Source of the DNA: Loxodes magnus
Lineage: Eukaryota > Ciliophora > Karyorelictea > Loxodida > Loxodidae
Length of the DNA: 64,000 nucleotides
Direction of reading: 5' to 3'
Assembly (NCBI GenBank): GCA_946699065.1
Contig: CAMPDV010001276.1
Coordinates: 1 to 64,000 of the forward strand
The notes below the pieces were generated by a model. The model was not told where the DNA came from. It saw only the letters and a list, made by a program, of their open reading frames with translations, and made no database searches. Positions 25,231 through 37,580 of the stretch are shown here, piece after piece (within the stretch, counting starts at the first letter, position 1; each line of letters starts with the position of its first letter). A program made the position numbers and the translations under genes.

Positions 25231-25311
25231 GACACTATGGCCGAGTGGTTAAGGCGACAGACTAGAAATCTGTTGGGTTCTCCCGCGCAGGTTCAAATCC
25301 TGCTGGTGTCG
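25231..25311 (+). tRNA. tRNA-Ser (anticodon AGA)
   Basis: Complete cloverleaf with long variable arm: acceptor GACACTA pairing with TGGTGTC, discriminator G, anticodon stem ACAGA/TCTGT around loop CTAGAAA, T arm GGTTCAAATCC. No encoded CCA and no intron. A T run directly follows (pol III terminator). Reads UCU (and UCC/UCA by wobble after A-to-I editing). Confidence 0.9.
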
Positions 25312-25319
25312 TTTTTTTG
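25312..25319 (+). terminator. Pol III T-run terminator of tRNA-Ser
   Basis: Run of seven T right after the tRNA 3' end, the usual RNA polymerase III stop. Confidence 0.7.
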
Positions 25320-25372
25320 TCACTTTCTTTAATTTAAATATATTTATAGAAGCTAAATGATATATTATAAGT

Positions 25373-25443
25373 GCCCTTGAGGCCTAATGGATAAGGCGCT
25401 TCCCTCCTAAGGAAGAGATTGCGATTCAAGTCCCGTCAAAAGT
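25373..25443 (+). pseudogene. Decayed tRNA-Arg (CCU)
   Basis: Same body as the intact tRNA-Arg at 27966-28038, with anticodon loop CTCCTAA. The T arm has lost a base (GCGATTCAAG in place of GCGGGTTCAAG). The 3' acceptor strand is changed (CAAAAGT in place of CAAGGGT), leaving two mismatches. The same T-arm lesion is shared by the copy at 46652, so those two copies descend from one damaged gene. Confidence 0.7.
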
Positions 25444-25446
25444 GCT

Positions 25447-26735
25447 TTTTAATAAAAGTATCTTTATTTAAAAAAATAACTATTATTCACAATAATTTAA
25501 ATTTATTTACTCATCTTTAAAAATAAAATAAAAAATATAATTATTCAAGAAAAAAAGTGAAATAATAATTAAAAAATTATAAGGATAAACATCAATAATA
25601 TAAGATTACTAACTTCAAATAATTATAAAAAAGAAGGAAAAAGAAATTAATTAATTAAAGTAAAACAATAAAATAAAATTTTTAGGAAATAATAAAGTAA
25701 TAAAATATTTAAAATATCTATTTAATCAATTTAATTAAAAAGTAATATTCTATTTAATATTAATAATGTAAATTTAAATTATAGCAAAAAATTTTTTTAC
25801 ATTATAAGTATAAACTTTATAAATAAAATATGATTAATAATTTATTTAAATCTTAGTAAATTAAAACAATTTAGCCACTAAATTTAATTATTGTTTTTTT
25901 TTTAAAGATTTTTTATGCTTTTTTCACTAGAAAAAATCTCTTTTTCGACGTTTATGGTAATTAATTTAACCTTTTATCCTTATTTTATTTACCTTTCTAA
26001 TTAATGAATTTTATTTTTAAATAATATATTTAGAAAATAAATTTTATTCAAGTTAAATCAGATTTTATAATTTTGACTAAAATAATTTATTTAGGTTATA
26101 TATAGAAAAAATCTATTATTCATCATTGTAATAGAATGATGATTGCTAAATTAACAGATGGAAGTTTAGATTATAATTAATAAGTTTTAATTTATTTTTG
26201 AGTTATTTTAAAATTATTTTTTACTATATAATCAAAAGTATTAGCGTAAATAATTTAAAGAAATGCTTCTATTTAGAATAAACTATTCATAAAAATCTTT
26301 AAGTATTTTATTTTTTAAATAAACAACTTTCAACATTTTTTCATTGGATAAAGAAGGATGTGATTTATTTGCTCAATTTACTTTTGTTAATACTTTATAA
26401 ATATGTGAATAATTTTATTTCTTCTTATATTTAAAGATGAGATTAAATTTATTTATGCTGATTTTTTATGAATTTTAGAAATATAATTATAATTCAAATA
26501 TGTTAATTTTTTATGGCAAGTCTAATCTCCAAAAAATTTTCTTTAATTGTTATAATTTTTTAATATTATAAATATTTATTCTCTTTAATTCTTTATTCTT
26601 TTCTTCTCTTAAAATTAATATATTCTTCAATGATGTTACTTCATCTATTTATTAAACGAGAATTTATTGTTCTATTCTGATTGGAAGCTCAATTCCTTGT
26701 TCATTTAAACTCTTAATTTACGGTCTTTAAGTACT
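25447..26735. other. Very A+T-rich spacer inside the inverted repeat
   Basis: Low-complexity A+T with no recognisable gene or RNA. Confidence 0.5.
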
Positions 26736-26955
26736 AATGATTACTGGTGGTATGTGTGAGTATAGGCAGTTGATATTAGGATATCCTAGTCAGAGAGCTC
26801 CATCGTTATTGACTGCCTGTCGTAAAAACCCTACCGATGATAAACTGGATAATTCGATTTGACTTTGAATCAGAATTCTGCATTCAAGCTAGTGATTTAT
26901 ATCTAAATGTAGACGAAATATTACTCCTGAAGCCGCCTATTTTAAATTATTATGT
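26736..26955 (+). ncRNA. Candidate structured RNA (strand tentative)
   Basis: A sharply G+C-richer island in nearly pure A+T spacer. It holds several pairings: AGGCAGT (26764-26770) with ACTGCCT (26812-26818) enclosing the palindrome TAGGATATCCTA (26777-26788), and a hairpin-forming near-palindrome at 26865-26887 centred on CAGAATTCTG. No long protein-like reading was seen. It does not match the landmarks of tRNA, U1, U2, U4, U5, U6 or SRP RNA that I could test by eye. Strand and ends are guesses. Confidence 0.4.
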
Positions 26956-27963
26956 CGTTATTTAAAATTAAATCTCTGATTATTGTCTATAATATATAAG
27001 TTATCATCAATTTTGGCTCCCTTTATGAAATTTTCAATGTTTTGCCATTAATCCAGTTGAGTTAAATTTAAATTAATCTAAATAAATATTTTCATAATAT
27101 AATCCTCTATTTTATTCTAATAACACTTTATTTCATATTATTTTATATCAAATTTCCTTAAAAATAAATTTAATTTTGCTTATTTTTTTAATCTAGTTTC
27201 CTTTAAAGCTGATTTTTAGATAAAAAATAAAAATTGATATTGAGCTTTAAATTTTTAAACGAAGAAATAATTTACGACCCTGATAATTTTAAACTGATAC
27301 ATTTGAAAAATAAAATTTTAAACTGAAAAATATAAAAATAAATATATTAGATTTATTTAAATATTTACATTTTAATATTTACAAAAAGTAACTAAATAAA
27401 ATACAATTTTAGAAATATTTTATAGAAATAGTAACAAAACAAATATTTCTTATTTTCATTAAAATAAATATAAAAAGATTAAAAATGTTTAGATATTTAA
27501 AATTAAGAATTGCATAAAGCAGATGAAAAATATAAAATTAAACTGCAAAAGTAAGATATTATCTTTTATTTTAGAAAAATATTTTTAATTATTTCGAAAG
27601 ATAATATTTTGCGTTATAGTAAAGGAAAATAATCAAACAAAATAAAAGATGAACAAATTTTAAACTAAAAACAGAAAAAAAATTTAAGATATGAAGTTAA
27701 AGTTTATAATTTATATAATTATATTTAAAATTTTCAATCTTTTATTTTAATTTTTCATTAAATATTGCAAAAATTTATTCTTAAACTAAGAAAGTTAGAT
27801 ATTAAGATAAAAATAAAAAAGAAACTATGAATATTTGTATATTATTCTTACTTATATAGACTCTAAATCCTTATTTTTAATTATAGTTAATTAATTATCA
27901 TAAATAATTTTATTTTTATTTTCTTTTAGTTGATTAAATCTTAATAAGAAATTTTAATTAAAA
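26956..27963. other. Very A+T-rich spacer inside the inverted repeat
   Basis: Low-complexity A+T, no recognisable gene or RNA. Confidence 0.5.
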
Positions 27964-27965
27964 AA

Positions 27966-28038
27966 CACCCTTGACGGGACTTGAACCCGCAATCTCTTCC
28001 TTAGGAGGGAAGCGCCTTATCCATTAGGCTACAAGGGC
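27966..28038 (-). tRNA. tRNA-Arg (anticodon CCU)
   Basis: The only intact copy of this gene in the window: acceptor GCCCTTG with CAAGGGT (one G-T pair), anticodon stem and loop GCTTC/CTCCTAA/GGAAG, T arm GCGGG-TTCAAGT-CCCGT, discriminator G. No encoded CCA, no intron. Reads AGG. Confidence 0.85.
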
Positions 28039-28099
28039 ACTTATAATATATCATTTCGCTTCTATAAATATATTCAAATTAAAGAAAGTGACAAAAAAA

Positions 28100-28180
28100 C
28101 GACACCAGCAGGATTTGAACCTGCGCGGGAGAACCCAACAGCTTTCTAGTCTGTCGCCTTAACCACTCGGCCATAGTGTC
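28100..28180 (-). tRNA. tRNA-Ser (anticodon AGA), copy with an anticodon-stem mismatch
   Basis: Identical to the 25231 gene except where the 3' anticodon strand reads GCTGT instead of TCTGT, giving an A-G mismatch next to the loop. It is followed by a run of seven T on its own strand. It may be weakened or a pseudogene. Confidence 0.7.
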
Positions 28181-28235
28181 TAATATAAATATACTTTTAA
28201 TTAGCTTAAATATGAGACTACAAGATAATTGATTT

Positions 28236-30864
28236 ATATATCTTTAATTTTATCTAAAGGAGATTATTTATTAAAGTCTTTAATGCAACTTAAATTTTAT
28301 AAATATATCTTAATTGTTTGTATTTTAACTAAAGTTATTTTAATATTTAAATATTCTATTATATAAACTATTATGTAATCGAATAATTGTAATTATAACT
28401 TTAAATTTACTAGAAATATATTTTTATTGTAAAAGCAAGATTCTTTTTGGAAAATTCTATACATTTTACTTTTCTCTCTCTTCTTTTTTAAAGTCAGATG
28501 AAGAAAGATAAAATATACGCTACTTTTGAGAATTCAAAGCGTTTTCTATTAAATTATATTATATTATATTAAAATATATCTTTTTAATAAAGTAGCAAAA
28601 TTAAGAAAACATAGAGTAAATATTTAAATATTTGCATCTTAACAATTTAAACTAATAGAGCTGATAAATTAAAAAGAGTAAATAGTAAATTTATATAATT
28701 AATCCTTTATTTAAACATTTTAATTAAAGTTATAAATAATAAATCTAACTGAATTTTAGTAATAAGATATGCTAATAAAATAATACTTCTAGAAACTAAA
28801 ATTTAAACTTATAAATTTAAAATGCTAGTATAAATATTTTATTTATAAATATAGAGATAAAAATTATCTAAAAAAGGTAATTATTAAAATTCTATATTTA
28901 TAATAAAATTTAGCATTAAAGTGATTGCTAAAAAATAAAAATATTATAATTAAAAAAATTTTAGAAATTAATAAGTTCTGCATTTTAAATTTAACAAAAA
29001 TAAGATATATTTTGGATATAAATTTCCAAAAATTAAATAAAATATTAAAAATTTATTTTTTAATATTTTGATAATATTTTATTTTAAAATAAATTTAAAA
29101 GATATAAACTGAAATGCTTAATATATTGAACATTTGCTTATAAAAATATTAAATTTGAGATTAAAAATAGAAAAAGAATCAAAAATTTTAAAATAAATTT
29201 GCTAAAAATTTTAGAAGGAAAATTATAAAAAATTTTATTTATTTTAATATTAAAAAAATTATGAGAAAAATTAAATATAGAAGCAATAAAATTGAAATAA
29301 GTATATAAAAAGTTAATTTTTCAAATTCTTTAAGCATTAAGTTTTTATATAGCTAATAGATTCAAATCATCATATTAATTTTTAAAAGAAATGCTATTAA
29401 AACTTGAACCAGATAAAAGTGAAAATTAAAAAAAATTCATAATGCAAGGATCTATTAAAAAACTTGGTAATTAAAGTTTCTATAAGCTATTAAAATTTGA
29501 ACTTCCTAATTTTAAATCATACTACAATCAAACTTATTTAAATAAATTTACTTTGCCAAAATAAAAGAAAAGGCTTTAAATAAACTGCTATATTTCTCTT
29601 TTTTATAGAAAATTAGTCTTCAAATATATTTAACAAAAAAGAATTCTATTTGAAAATTAAATCTTAAGGTATCTATTTTATAACCAAATCTAGACTTATA
29701 AAAAGATTTAAAAGGTTATTTTAAAAATTATGCTACATCACTAGTAATAATAATTAAAGCTACTTTGATTATATACATTCTAATCTAATATCTAAAGCAC
29801 AAACGTTGAAATAAATACTAAAATAGGAAATTAGTTTGCGATTATAAAAATTTATAATTAATATTAATTAAAGATTATATTATGATTATTTAAATTAAGA
29901 TTATCTATAATAATTTTTATTTTATATATTAAAGAGCTAAGCACAAATGTTTATTTTACTTATAAATATTTATAATTTTAATTTATGAGTAATAAAATAT
30001 CAGGGTATAAGAATTTTGCAAAGAGTATTCAATATTTAATTGCAAGTATTCAAATTTACAAGCATGAAAATTAATTTTATACCTTTAAATTCTATAACAC
30101 TCAGAACTAAACTTCTATCAGCTTTGCTATATAAAATTTCTATTAATTCATTAAAATATTTAAAATATTTAGAATAATTGAGATTTAAAAACTATTTAAA
30201 CAAAACAACTTTAAAATCAGTTACTAAAGAGAAGTTTTCTAAACATCCACTGAGAATAAAATAATAAAAAACTGCAAAATATTAAAATTAGATCTAGTTT
30301 CACAATCAATTTCAATACTTTCTTGCAAGAAGATAAAGTTAAAGAGATAACTCCGAAATTAAACATATAAGTAGCACAATATACAGTTTAAGAGTATCAA
30401 ATTATAAAATAAATATTTAATATTAAAGATATAAGGTTTAAAAATTATCTATAGCAATAACTTAATACAATTCTTAGCAACACCCTTAATTATGATATTT
30501 TAGCTTTTAATATCAAATAAATTTATCTATAGGACTAAATTCAGCATAATTTAAATAACTAGAGAGATGTATTTATTTTGTTAGCGTCTATACAAAGATT
30601 AGGAAATTGTATACTAAAGCAATGTATATATCATTCTAAAAAAATAATTTTAATTTAAAGGAAAGCTAGGCGAATGCAAATTAAAGTTCTAAAGAAAATA
30701 AACTAGTAAAATATAGGAAATTCCTTTAATAAACTAAACATAAAAATAAAATTTAATATTTAGTTAATCATTATCTAATAGCAGAAACATCTTAATTAAA
30801 TGATTTTATCTATATATTAAACTAAATTTAATTATAAAAATTTAATTAAAAATAAATTACAATT
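28236..30864. other. Very A+T-rich, no gene recognised
   Basis: Low-complexity A+T. No domain, RNA or clear repeat identified. Confidence 0.5.
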
Positions 30865-31835
30865 AAATTACATTTCTTTAGGAAAATTCTTCTTTGCAGA
30901 TCCCCATCTATTGTCCTATGAACAATAATATGCTATTTTATAAGCCATTCAAAAATTTGCAGAGCATTTAAAATAATCTGTGTTCTGTTATTGGAAAGAT
31001 TAAGTTTTGATATTGTTACTAAAAACAATATCTATTTTTATTTAATTTAATATCTTTAATTATTCCAATCTTTCCTTAAACTTTAGATAGCTTCATCGTA
31101 TTTTTCTAATTTTTTACATATCATTTTTGATAATTTATTTAAAGAGAATTCTTACGAATCATATTATGAATAGTAATCAGCTTTCTATTATTTTATAGAA
31201 GCTAAGTTCATGCTTTTAGGTTCATATTTTATATTTTCTACAAATTTATTTGCAAGTAGAAAAACTTGATTTTGTTGATTAAACAATTATATCTTGCATA
31301 CACATCTTTAGTTTTAAGATTAGCTATATTTCTTTTGAAAGGTCGGTACTTTCAGTTTAGCATTATACTATCTTACTAGTAACCTCTTATATCAACTTCT
31401 CGTTTGACTTCCTTCTTGATCTATCTGCATAATTTTGCTGATTTTTCAAGAGTATAATTCAATTAGTAGAGACGTATCCAGATCGCATTCATTTTGTGCT
31501 ACTCAACTAAAAATATTCGAGGCTTCTATCTGGATTGTGAGCGAGTACTTAGCAGAAACTTACAATTTTAATCGCTGGTAAACTTATTTTTAGCTATTAA
31601 TTACCTCCTTCGTCTTTATTATTAATCCACGGACTGAAAGCGCCTTTTACTTTATAATATTCTGAAAATATTAAGAGACATTTTTGATCATCGTTACTGA
31701 CAAAATTCCCAAAGTAAATTGTTTTGATAACACTAAACTTTACTTCGATTTCCTACCTCCATCTCATTTATTATAATTTTAAAATATTTTCTCGAATTTA
31801 TACAGTTGACATTGTAAAAATTTTAAACTAGAAAA
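30865..31835 (-). pseudogene. TPR-like gene family, copy A (decayed)
   Basis: Minus-strand member of a four-copy family (A-D). It shares with copy B an almost identical stretch (31000-31260 against 37000-37260, inverted) and a conserved 5' block ending at about 31835. On its coding strand it gives the TPR-like stretch KLEKYDEAIQSL and upstream a block starting KYSLTIQIE, which corresponds to KCSFTVPVRIS in copy C. Relative to copy C the frame breaks just after the TPR-like motif, so it is called a pseudogene. The family name is an inference from one repeat. Confidence 0.5.
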
Positions 31836-34800
31836 TTAATTAAACTAAATATAAATCTTAAACTAAATTAATAAAATGCACTATAATTTTTTAAAGTATT
31901 AGATCTAAAAATTAATTACTTAAAGAGGAAAAATCTAAAACTTTAATAAAATAAATTTTTCATAATTCTCAATGGTAGATTTAAGATACTAAATGCAAGT
32001 AAAAGCATAACTAAACTGAATTTAATATTTACAAGAATGAGTATAAACTGCTTATACATATGAGAGAAGGAAGTTATTTAAATTAATATTTAAACTAGAA
32101 CTTCTACACTTATTTACTTTTTAGTTTTTTATCTAGATTGTTATTGTATCATAAATCTAAAATATAAAAGAATGTTTAATTTAAAATATCTAAAAGGATT
32201 ATAATTAATTAGATAAAGATGAATAATGAATCACTATGACAAATATTTATCATTAAATTAAATTAGAAACTTTTCTATTTTAGTACTTTAAACTTAATCT
32301 GTCTTCATTGATATTAGGTAAGAAGCATATATATTTTACTTAGAGTATGCAATGTCTTAATTTGGATTATTAATTGCAAGTTAAAAGAGGTAAAAAGGTT
32401 TAAAGTATTTATTAAATGTTTTAAATAATAAGAGAATTAAGAGTAAACTTGAAAGGATGTTTATGATGAAGCAAAAAATGATAAAGAATAAACACTAAAA
32501 TGAATATAAATATTGTGATTTGAAATAATTAAATATGCTTATAACTATTTAATTTAAAATATAACTACTACAAGTTAAACTTTTATTACAATTAAAAGAA
32601 ATCAATAAGAAATTAATTCTAATAAGAATAAACTTACTAGATACTTTAGCATAGAAGTTTAGTTAAATTTAAAGGTATATCATAATAATAATTTTAAAAT
32701 TACATAAGTTTATTCTTTACTAAATTTAATAATTAGAAGAACCTTTATCGCTTAAGTTAACTTAACAGAATAAAACTTATAATAGTTTGCTACCTATTTA
32801 TTTGCTTAATTCAGAAAGATATGAAGTAGTATTAATGAATTTTTTTAAACTTATAGCTATATTTTTTCCAATCTTATTTAGGATAAACGGATTTAGATTT
32901 TATAATAAATGCTCTAGCTTTAGTTTCATATTGCTGATATAATATTTAAATATTTTAGAATTTATTTTAATTATTTCTTTGTAAGATTAACTAAATTTAT
33001 AAATATACAGCTTACATTATGATCAATAGAACCTACCTACATCGAAGTTTTAATTTAGTATTTTTGCTATAAAGTTACATAAATATAGCTATTTTATATA
33101 AATTAAAAAACAACAAAGCTGTGTATATTAAATATAATGAAGGAATAGACTTATAACTAATCCTTAGTTAAATTTACAACTTTATCTATTATATTAAAAG
33201 GATTATTTTCATTTATTTTCATTAAGATGAAGAGATTTAAATATTGGTCTAAGAATAAAAAACAATTAAATTAGCAAGACTTTATAAAGCTTTATATCAG
33301 ATACTAAGCAAATGCTTTTAACTATTAAAATATTCTAACTTTATATCTAAATAAGTTCATACACATTAAGCTTTCATAAAATATTGCAATTTATTTTATT
33401 AAAGATTGAATAAAAAAGAAAATAATTTACTAGGCAAAATATAAAAAAGTTTTGCTTCATTTAATAAATCAATAAATAAATTCTATTATAAGCTTTCTTT
33501 CTATTTTTCTTGCAAAAATTATTAAGATTTAATTTATTTTTATAAGTCCATAATAACTCTTAACTTTTATATTTTTACAACTAAAATTTATGAAGAAATC
33601 ACAAACTCATTTTAAAGTAGTAATTGTTTAATTTATTTTATTAGCAAGTGTAAATCAACAATCATTGTGGATTTTATTTTTAAGAAGAATCATAGAAATA
33701 AAAGATTTCAGAATCAAGTTCTTATTTACTACTCTAAATAAGTTTTTTGAACTTCTTTTTATTTTTTCTTCTAATTAAAAGCTGGTATAATTTAAAGAAT
33801 TTGAATAAATTTTTTTAGGTTAATTTTAAATTGATTTTTTATTATTTTTTTGAGATGAAATTCATTTAGTAAAAGAATTATGTTTATCTATAATTATATA
33901 TAATATGTCAACTAAATTTTCTCTTATGGAATAAAAAACTTTTGATATCTGAATTTTTTTATGCATCCTATCTCATTTTAATTAATGATTGATGTATCAA
34001 TATCTTTATTATTTAAAATTAACTAAATTTTTAACTTTAAATCTCTTTTTCTTATGTATTTGCTAGTTTTTTTGGAATAAATCAATCAAATATTTTCAAC
34101 TTCTTCTTTCTTATTCCCTTGTTGTATATTAAAGATTCTCAATCATGTTTTTATTACCCTTTAAATTTTTTAATTTCTTCATCTATAAAAATAAAATCTA
34201 TCTTCGTACTATTCTACTTAGTAGAAAAACAATTATTTATAAGACAAATTTTCCATTCATTGATGTAAATTTGTTATTTTTGGATATATCAATATCTTTT
34301 TTTATTCTAAATTAGTTGGTACAGCTAAGAAAAATAATTTAATATCCCTTTTATCTTTCTCAAAATATAATTGAGCCAGCTTAGTTTTTTTATTTTAAAG
34401 CATTTTTAAAAAATTGATATAATGAAATAAAGTATTTTTCTAATTACTCTTTTAATTTAATTTTAAAAAATAAAATCTAAAATAAAAATATTTAATTTAG
34501 GATTTTATTTTTATCAGTTGAAAGCAAAACTAAATTATTTGCTTAATTAATTTAATTTAAATTTATTTAAATGACTATTAATAAAAATTAATTGCAAACA
34601 TATCCATCACTTATCTCATAAAAATAATTTATTTAATATTATCAAGTTTGATCGAATACATAGAAAAAGCTAATTTTTAATAGTGCTAACACTAAATTAT
34701 TTTATTTTAGTGTATTTTGCTAAAAGATTTAGTGGTTTGCTTAAAATATCTAAATGATTGTATAATTTTAAATAATTATCTTATAATTTGTATCTGTTAA

Positions 34801-36414
34801 TTTGTATAAAGTTAAATAAAATTTAGTTTATTAAGATTTTCTTAATACTAATATAAATATTATTATCATTTCTATTTTCTCTTTATTTATAGACAACACT
34901 TTCAGTATTTTTCACTAAAATTGTTTAATCTAATGCTTTAGAACTTGTTTAAAGAATAAAATTTTTTCATATTATGAATCTTGATGAAAATAAAAATTAA
35001 AGCATTGAAATAAAGATTCTGATATATATTTAAAAGAAGCAATTTAATTTACTATCTTCTTTTGTGTTTATTAGTTAAATAATATAAATTATTAATTTAT
35101 ATTATTATAATTAATTACAGATAACTCTTATTATATTTATTTTTAAAGCTTTCTGGAATTTAAGCTTCTTTTGAAGTGATTTAAATATAAGTAATCGCTT
35201 AGATATTTTTTTAATAAATCTCAGAATGAAGTTTATGAAAATTTAGATGATATAGATGTAATTTTACAGTATATAAAGATTATAATTAAAAATATTAAAG
35301 ATAATTTAATAGATTTTTAAATAAATCTAGTTTGGTATTTATCATAATAGTCTATTTTAAATTAATTTATTAAAATAGACAAAATATTAAATTTTATTCA
35401 GGAATCTTAAGATTCATATAAAACCTTTAAGTAAATGACTTCGATAAAATAAGTTGTATAAAGGAAAAAAATTTCGAAATAGCTTTGAAATTTTATAGCT
35501 AAAATAGTATATTTATTTTTTATTTAACTTAAAATTTATTTTAAAATGGAATTTATTTTCTTTTGTTATAAGTAAAATATTTTATCTACAATATCTACAA
35601 TTAACAAAGATTATTCCCTTTATTTTTGATTTAATTGTGAATATAGCAAATTACTTTTAGCTTTATGCAGATATACTTAATTTAGAAAAAAAAATTTAAC
35701 TTTAAAATCTTAAAGGAATCTTAGAAATAAGCAAGGTATTTTTAAAGGCTGGATTTTATTTTATCTTCTTAAAATTAATTTAGAAAGAAAATAAAGAAGC
35801 TAGAATTATTTAAAATTATTTTCTAAGCATTAAAGTTTATTATTAGACAAATAAATGAAAGTTATTTACAGACTAACAAAAATTGATTTTAGCTAAATTC
35901 TTATAATTTTCAAGCCTTTTATAAATTTATTTATATAAAAAGAAAATAATTTCCTCTTAAATAAAGGAAATTCCTTACTAGCAAACAAATTAAAAAATAG
36001 ATAAATAAGCTATTCATTTAATTAAGCAAAAGAACACTGAAAACTTTAGCATCTTTAAATTATTCTAACAAGTTTATAAACAATTATAAAAGATTATAGT
36101 TTGAATCCCTTCAAATTAATGTTTCTTTAATATTTCTTCTTTAAGATATTTTAAAATAGTTGATGCTCTTGTAAGTTAATATCATTTTCAGAACTTATTT
36201 AATTTTTTAATTCCTTATATTTTTAATATCATGCTTATAAGTCAACAACTATCTATCTTAAAGCACACTATTTATCTCACTTTATTATGTTTAAAATATT
36301 TAAATTAAAAGTGATTTATTTAATAAAGGTGTTTAGTTATACTTATGATATAAATATATAGTAGCTTAATAATTTATCTTATAATTATTAATTAAAGTCT
36401 ATTTTTATTTTTCT
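31836..36414. other. Very A+T-rich, no gene recognised
   Basis: About 4.6 kb of low-complexity A+T between two inverted copies of the TPR-like family; no product, RNA or further repeat identified. Confidence 0.5.
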
Positions 36415-37580
36415 AGTTTAAAATTTTTACAATCACTACTGTATAAATTCGATATCATGCTTTCAAATTATAATAAACTAGTTGGAGGCTGAGAACCGTA
36501 GCAAAGTCTAGTATGCTGAAAGTAATTTACTTTTTGAAGATCATCAAAAATATTGCTCAAATGCGACTTTTAGTATAAGCGAACATTTGAAACTTGCAAT
36601 ACCGCTTTTAGCTCGTCAGAGAGGGAACTATTGTAAAAGATGAAGTCTGACTTTATTAAGCTTCAAACTATTTAAACAGAAGATAAATTTGTTTAACTAT
36701 CTCTCAAGTGCTCATTAGCAGCTCCAGTTAAGTTTTTTAATTTTTTTCTCGATCAGAACATAGTGGAATGGTATCAGGATACTTCCTTAAAAAGAACTTT
36801 CTCTCTAGGTATAAATTAATTTTTTTAAAGGGTCCTTTTAGAAAGTAAAATGTAAAGTTGCTAAAAGAAGTAAATAACAAGATAATCAAGTGACAATTGA
36901 ATGTACAGACTAAAAAAGGAATACTCATAATCTTAGGAAAGCAAAATAAAAATTATGTAATCAACGGTGCTTAACTTTATTATACTTGTAAGTAAATTTG
37001 TAGAAAATATAAAATATGAACCTAAAAGGATGAACTTAGCTTCTATAAAATAATAGAAGGCTGGCTACTATTCATAATATGATTCGTAAGAATTCTCTTT
37101 AAATAAATTATCAAAAATGATATGTAAAAAATTAGAAAAATACGATGAAGCTATCTAAAGTTTAAGGAAAGATTGGAATAGATTAAGATATTAAATTAAA
37201 TAAAAATAGATATTATTTTTAGTAACAATATCAAAACTTAATCTTTCCAATAATAGAGCACGGACTAATCCGGAATTTTCTGTAAGGTTCTAAAGTAATT
37301 GCCTAATAAAATAGCATGCATACTATTGCTCATAGGACAACAGATCAAAATAAATAACTGCATCAAAGCTAAATTATTAATTTTTAGAGTAATTTAGAAA
37401 AAGTAAATTTAAGCAAGGCTTGATGCCAAAAAGCATTAGCAAAAAACAAAGTTATAAAACTTTGTAGTTAGATATTTTAAATTTAAAGTAGATTGAATAA
37501 AAAATTTTTGTTCTTAAAATAAAATCCCTAATCTACAAAGAAGAATTTTCCTAAAGATATGTAATTTAATTGTAATTTAT
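36415..37580 (+). pseudogene. TPR-like gene family, copy B (decayed)
   Basis: Plus-strand copy, nearly identical to A in its 3' part. It shares the 5' block (TTTAAAATTTTTACAATCAC) with copy C and the 3' block before TGTAATTTAATTG with A. Protein-like stretches are LSLKCSLAAPVKFFNFFLD and LNKLSKMICKKLEKYDEAI. They lie in frames that do not join cleanly, and the frame shifts after the TPR-like repeat compared with copy C. Probably no longer coding. Confidence 0.5.

Larger units (their letters stand above)
25170..25446 (+). repeat. Inverted-repeat arm 1 with tRNA-Ser and tRNA-Arg relic
   Basis: This block is repeated in inverted orientation at about 27964-28235, including about 50 bases upstream of the tRNA-Ser. 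A direct, shorter copy lies at about 46470-46745. The arm-to-arm spacing is about 2.5 kb. Confidence 0.75.
27964..28235 (-). repeat. Inverted-repeat arm 2 with tRNA-Arg and tRNA-Ser
   Basis: Reverse-complement copy of 25170-25446, including the upstream flank of the tRNA-Ser and the short spacer between the two tRNAs. Confidence 0.75.

Noticed and set aside
26825..26840. AAAACCCTACC as a telomere repeat or telomerase RNA template
   Set aside because: A single short occurrence that does not match the CCCTAACA-type repeat known from heterotrichs, and there is no array.
36737..36928. Minus-strand ORF inside TPR-like copy B, and the similar one at 43291-43545 in copy C
   Set aside because: The other strand carries the reading conserved between copies; these are shadows.
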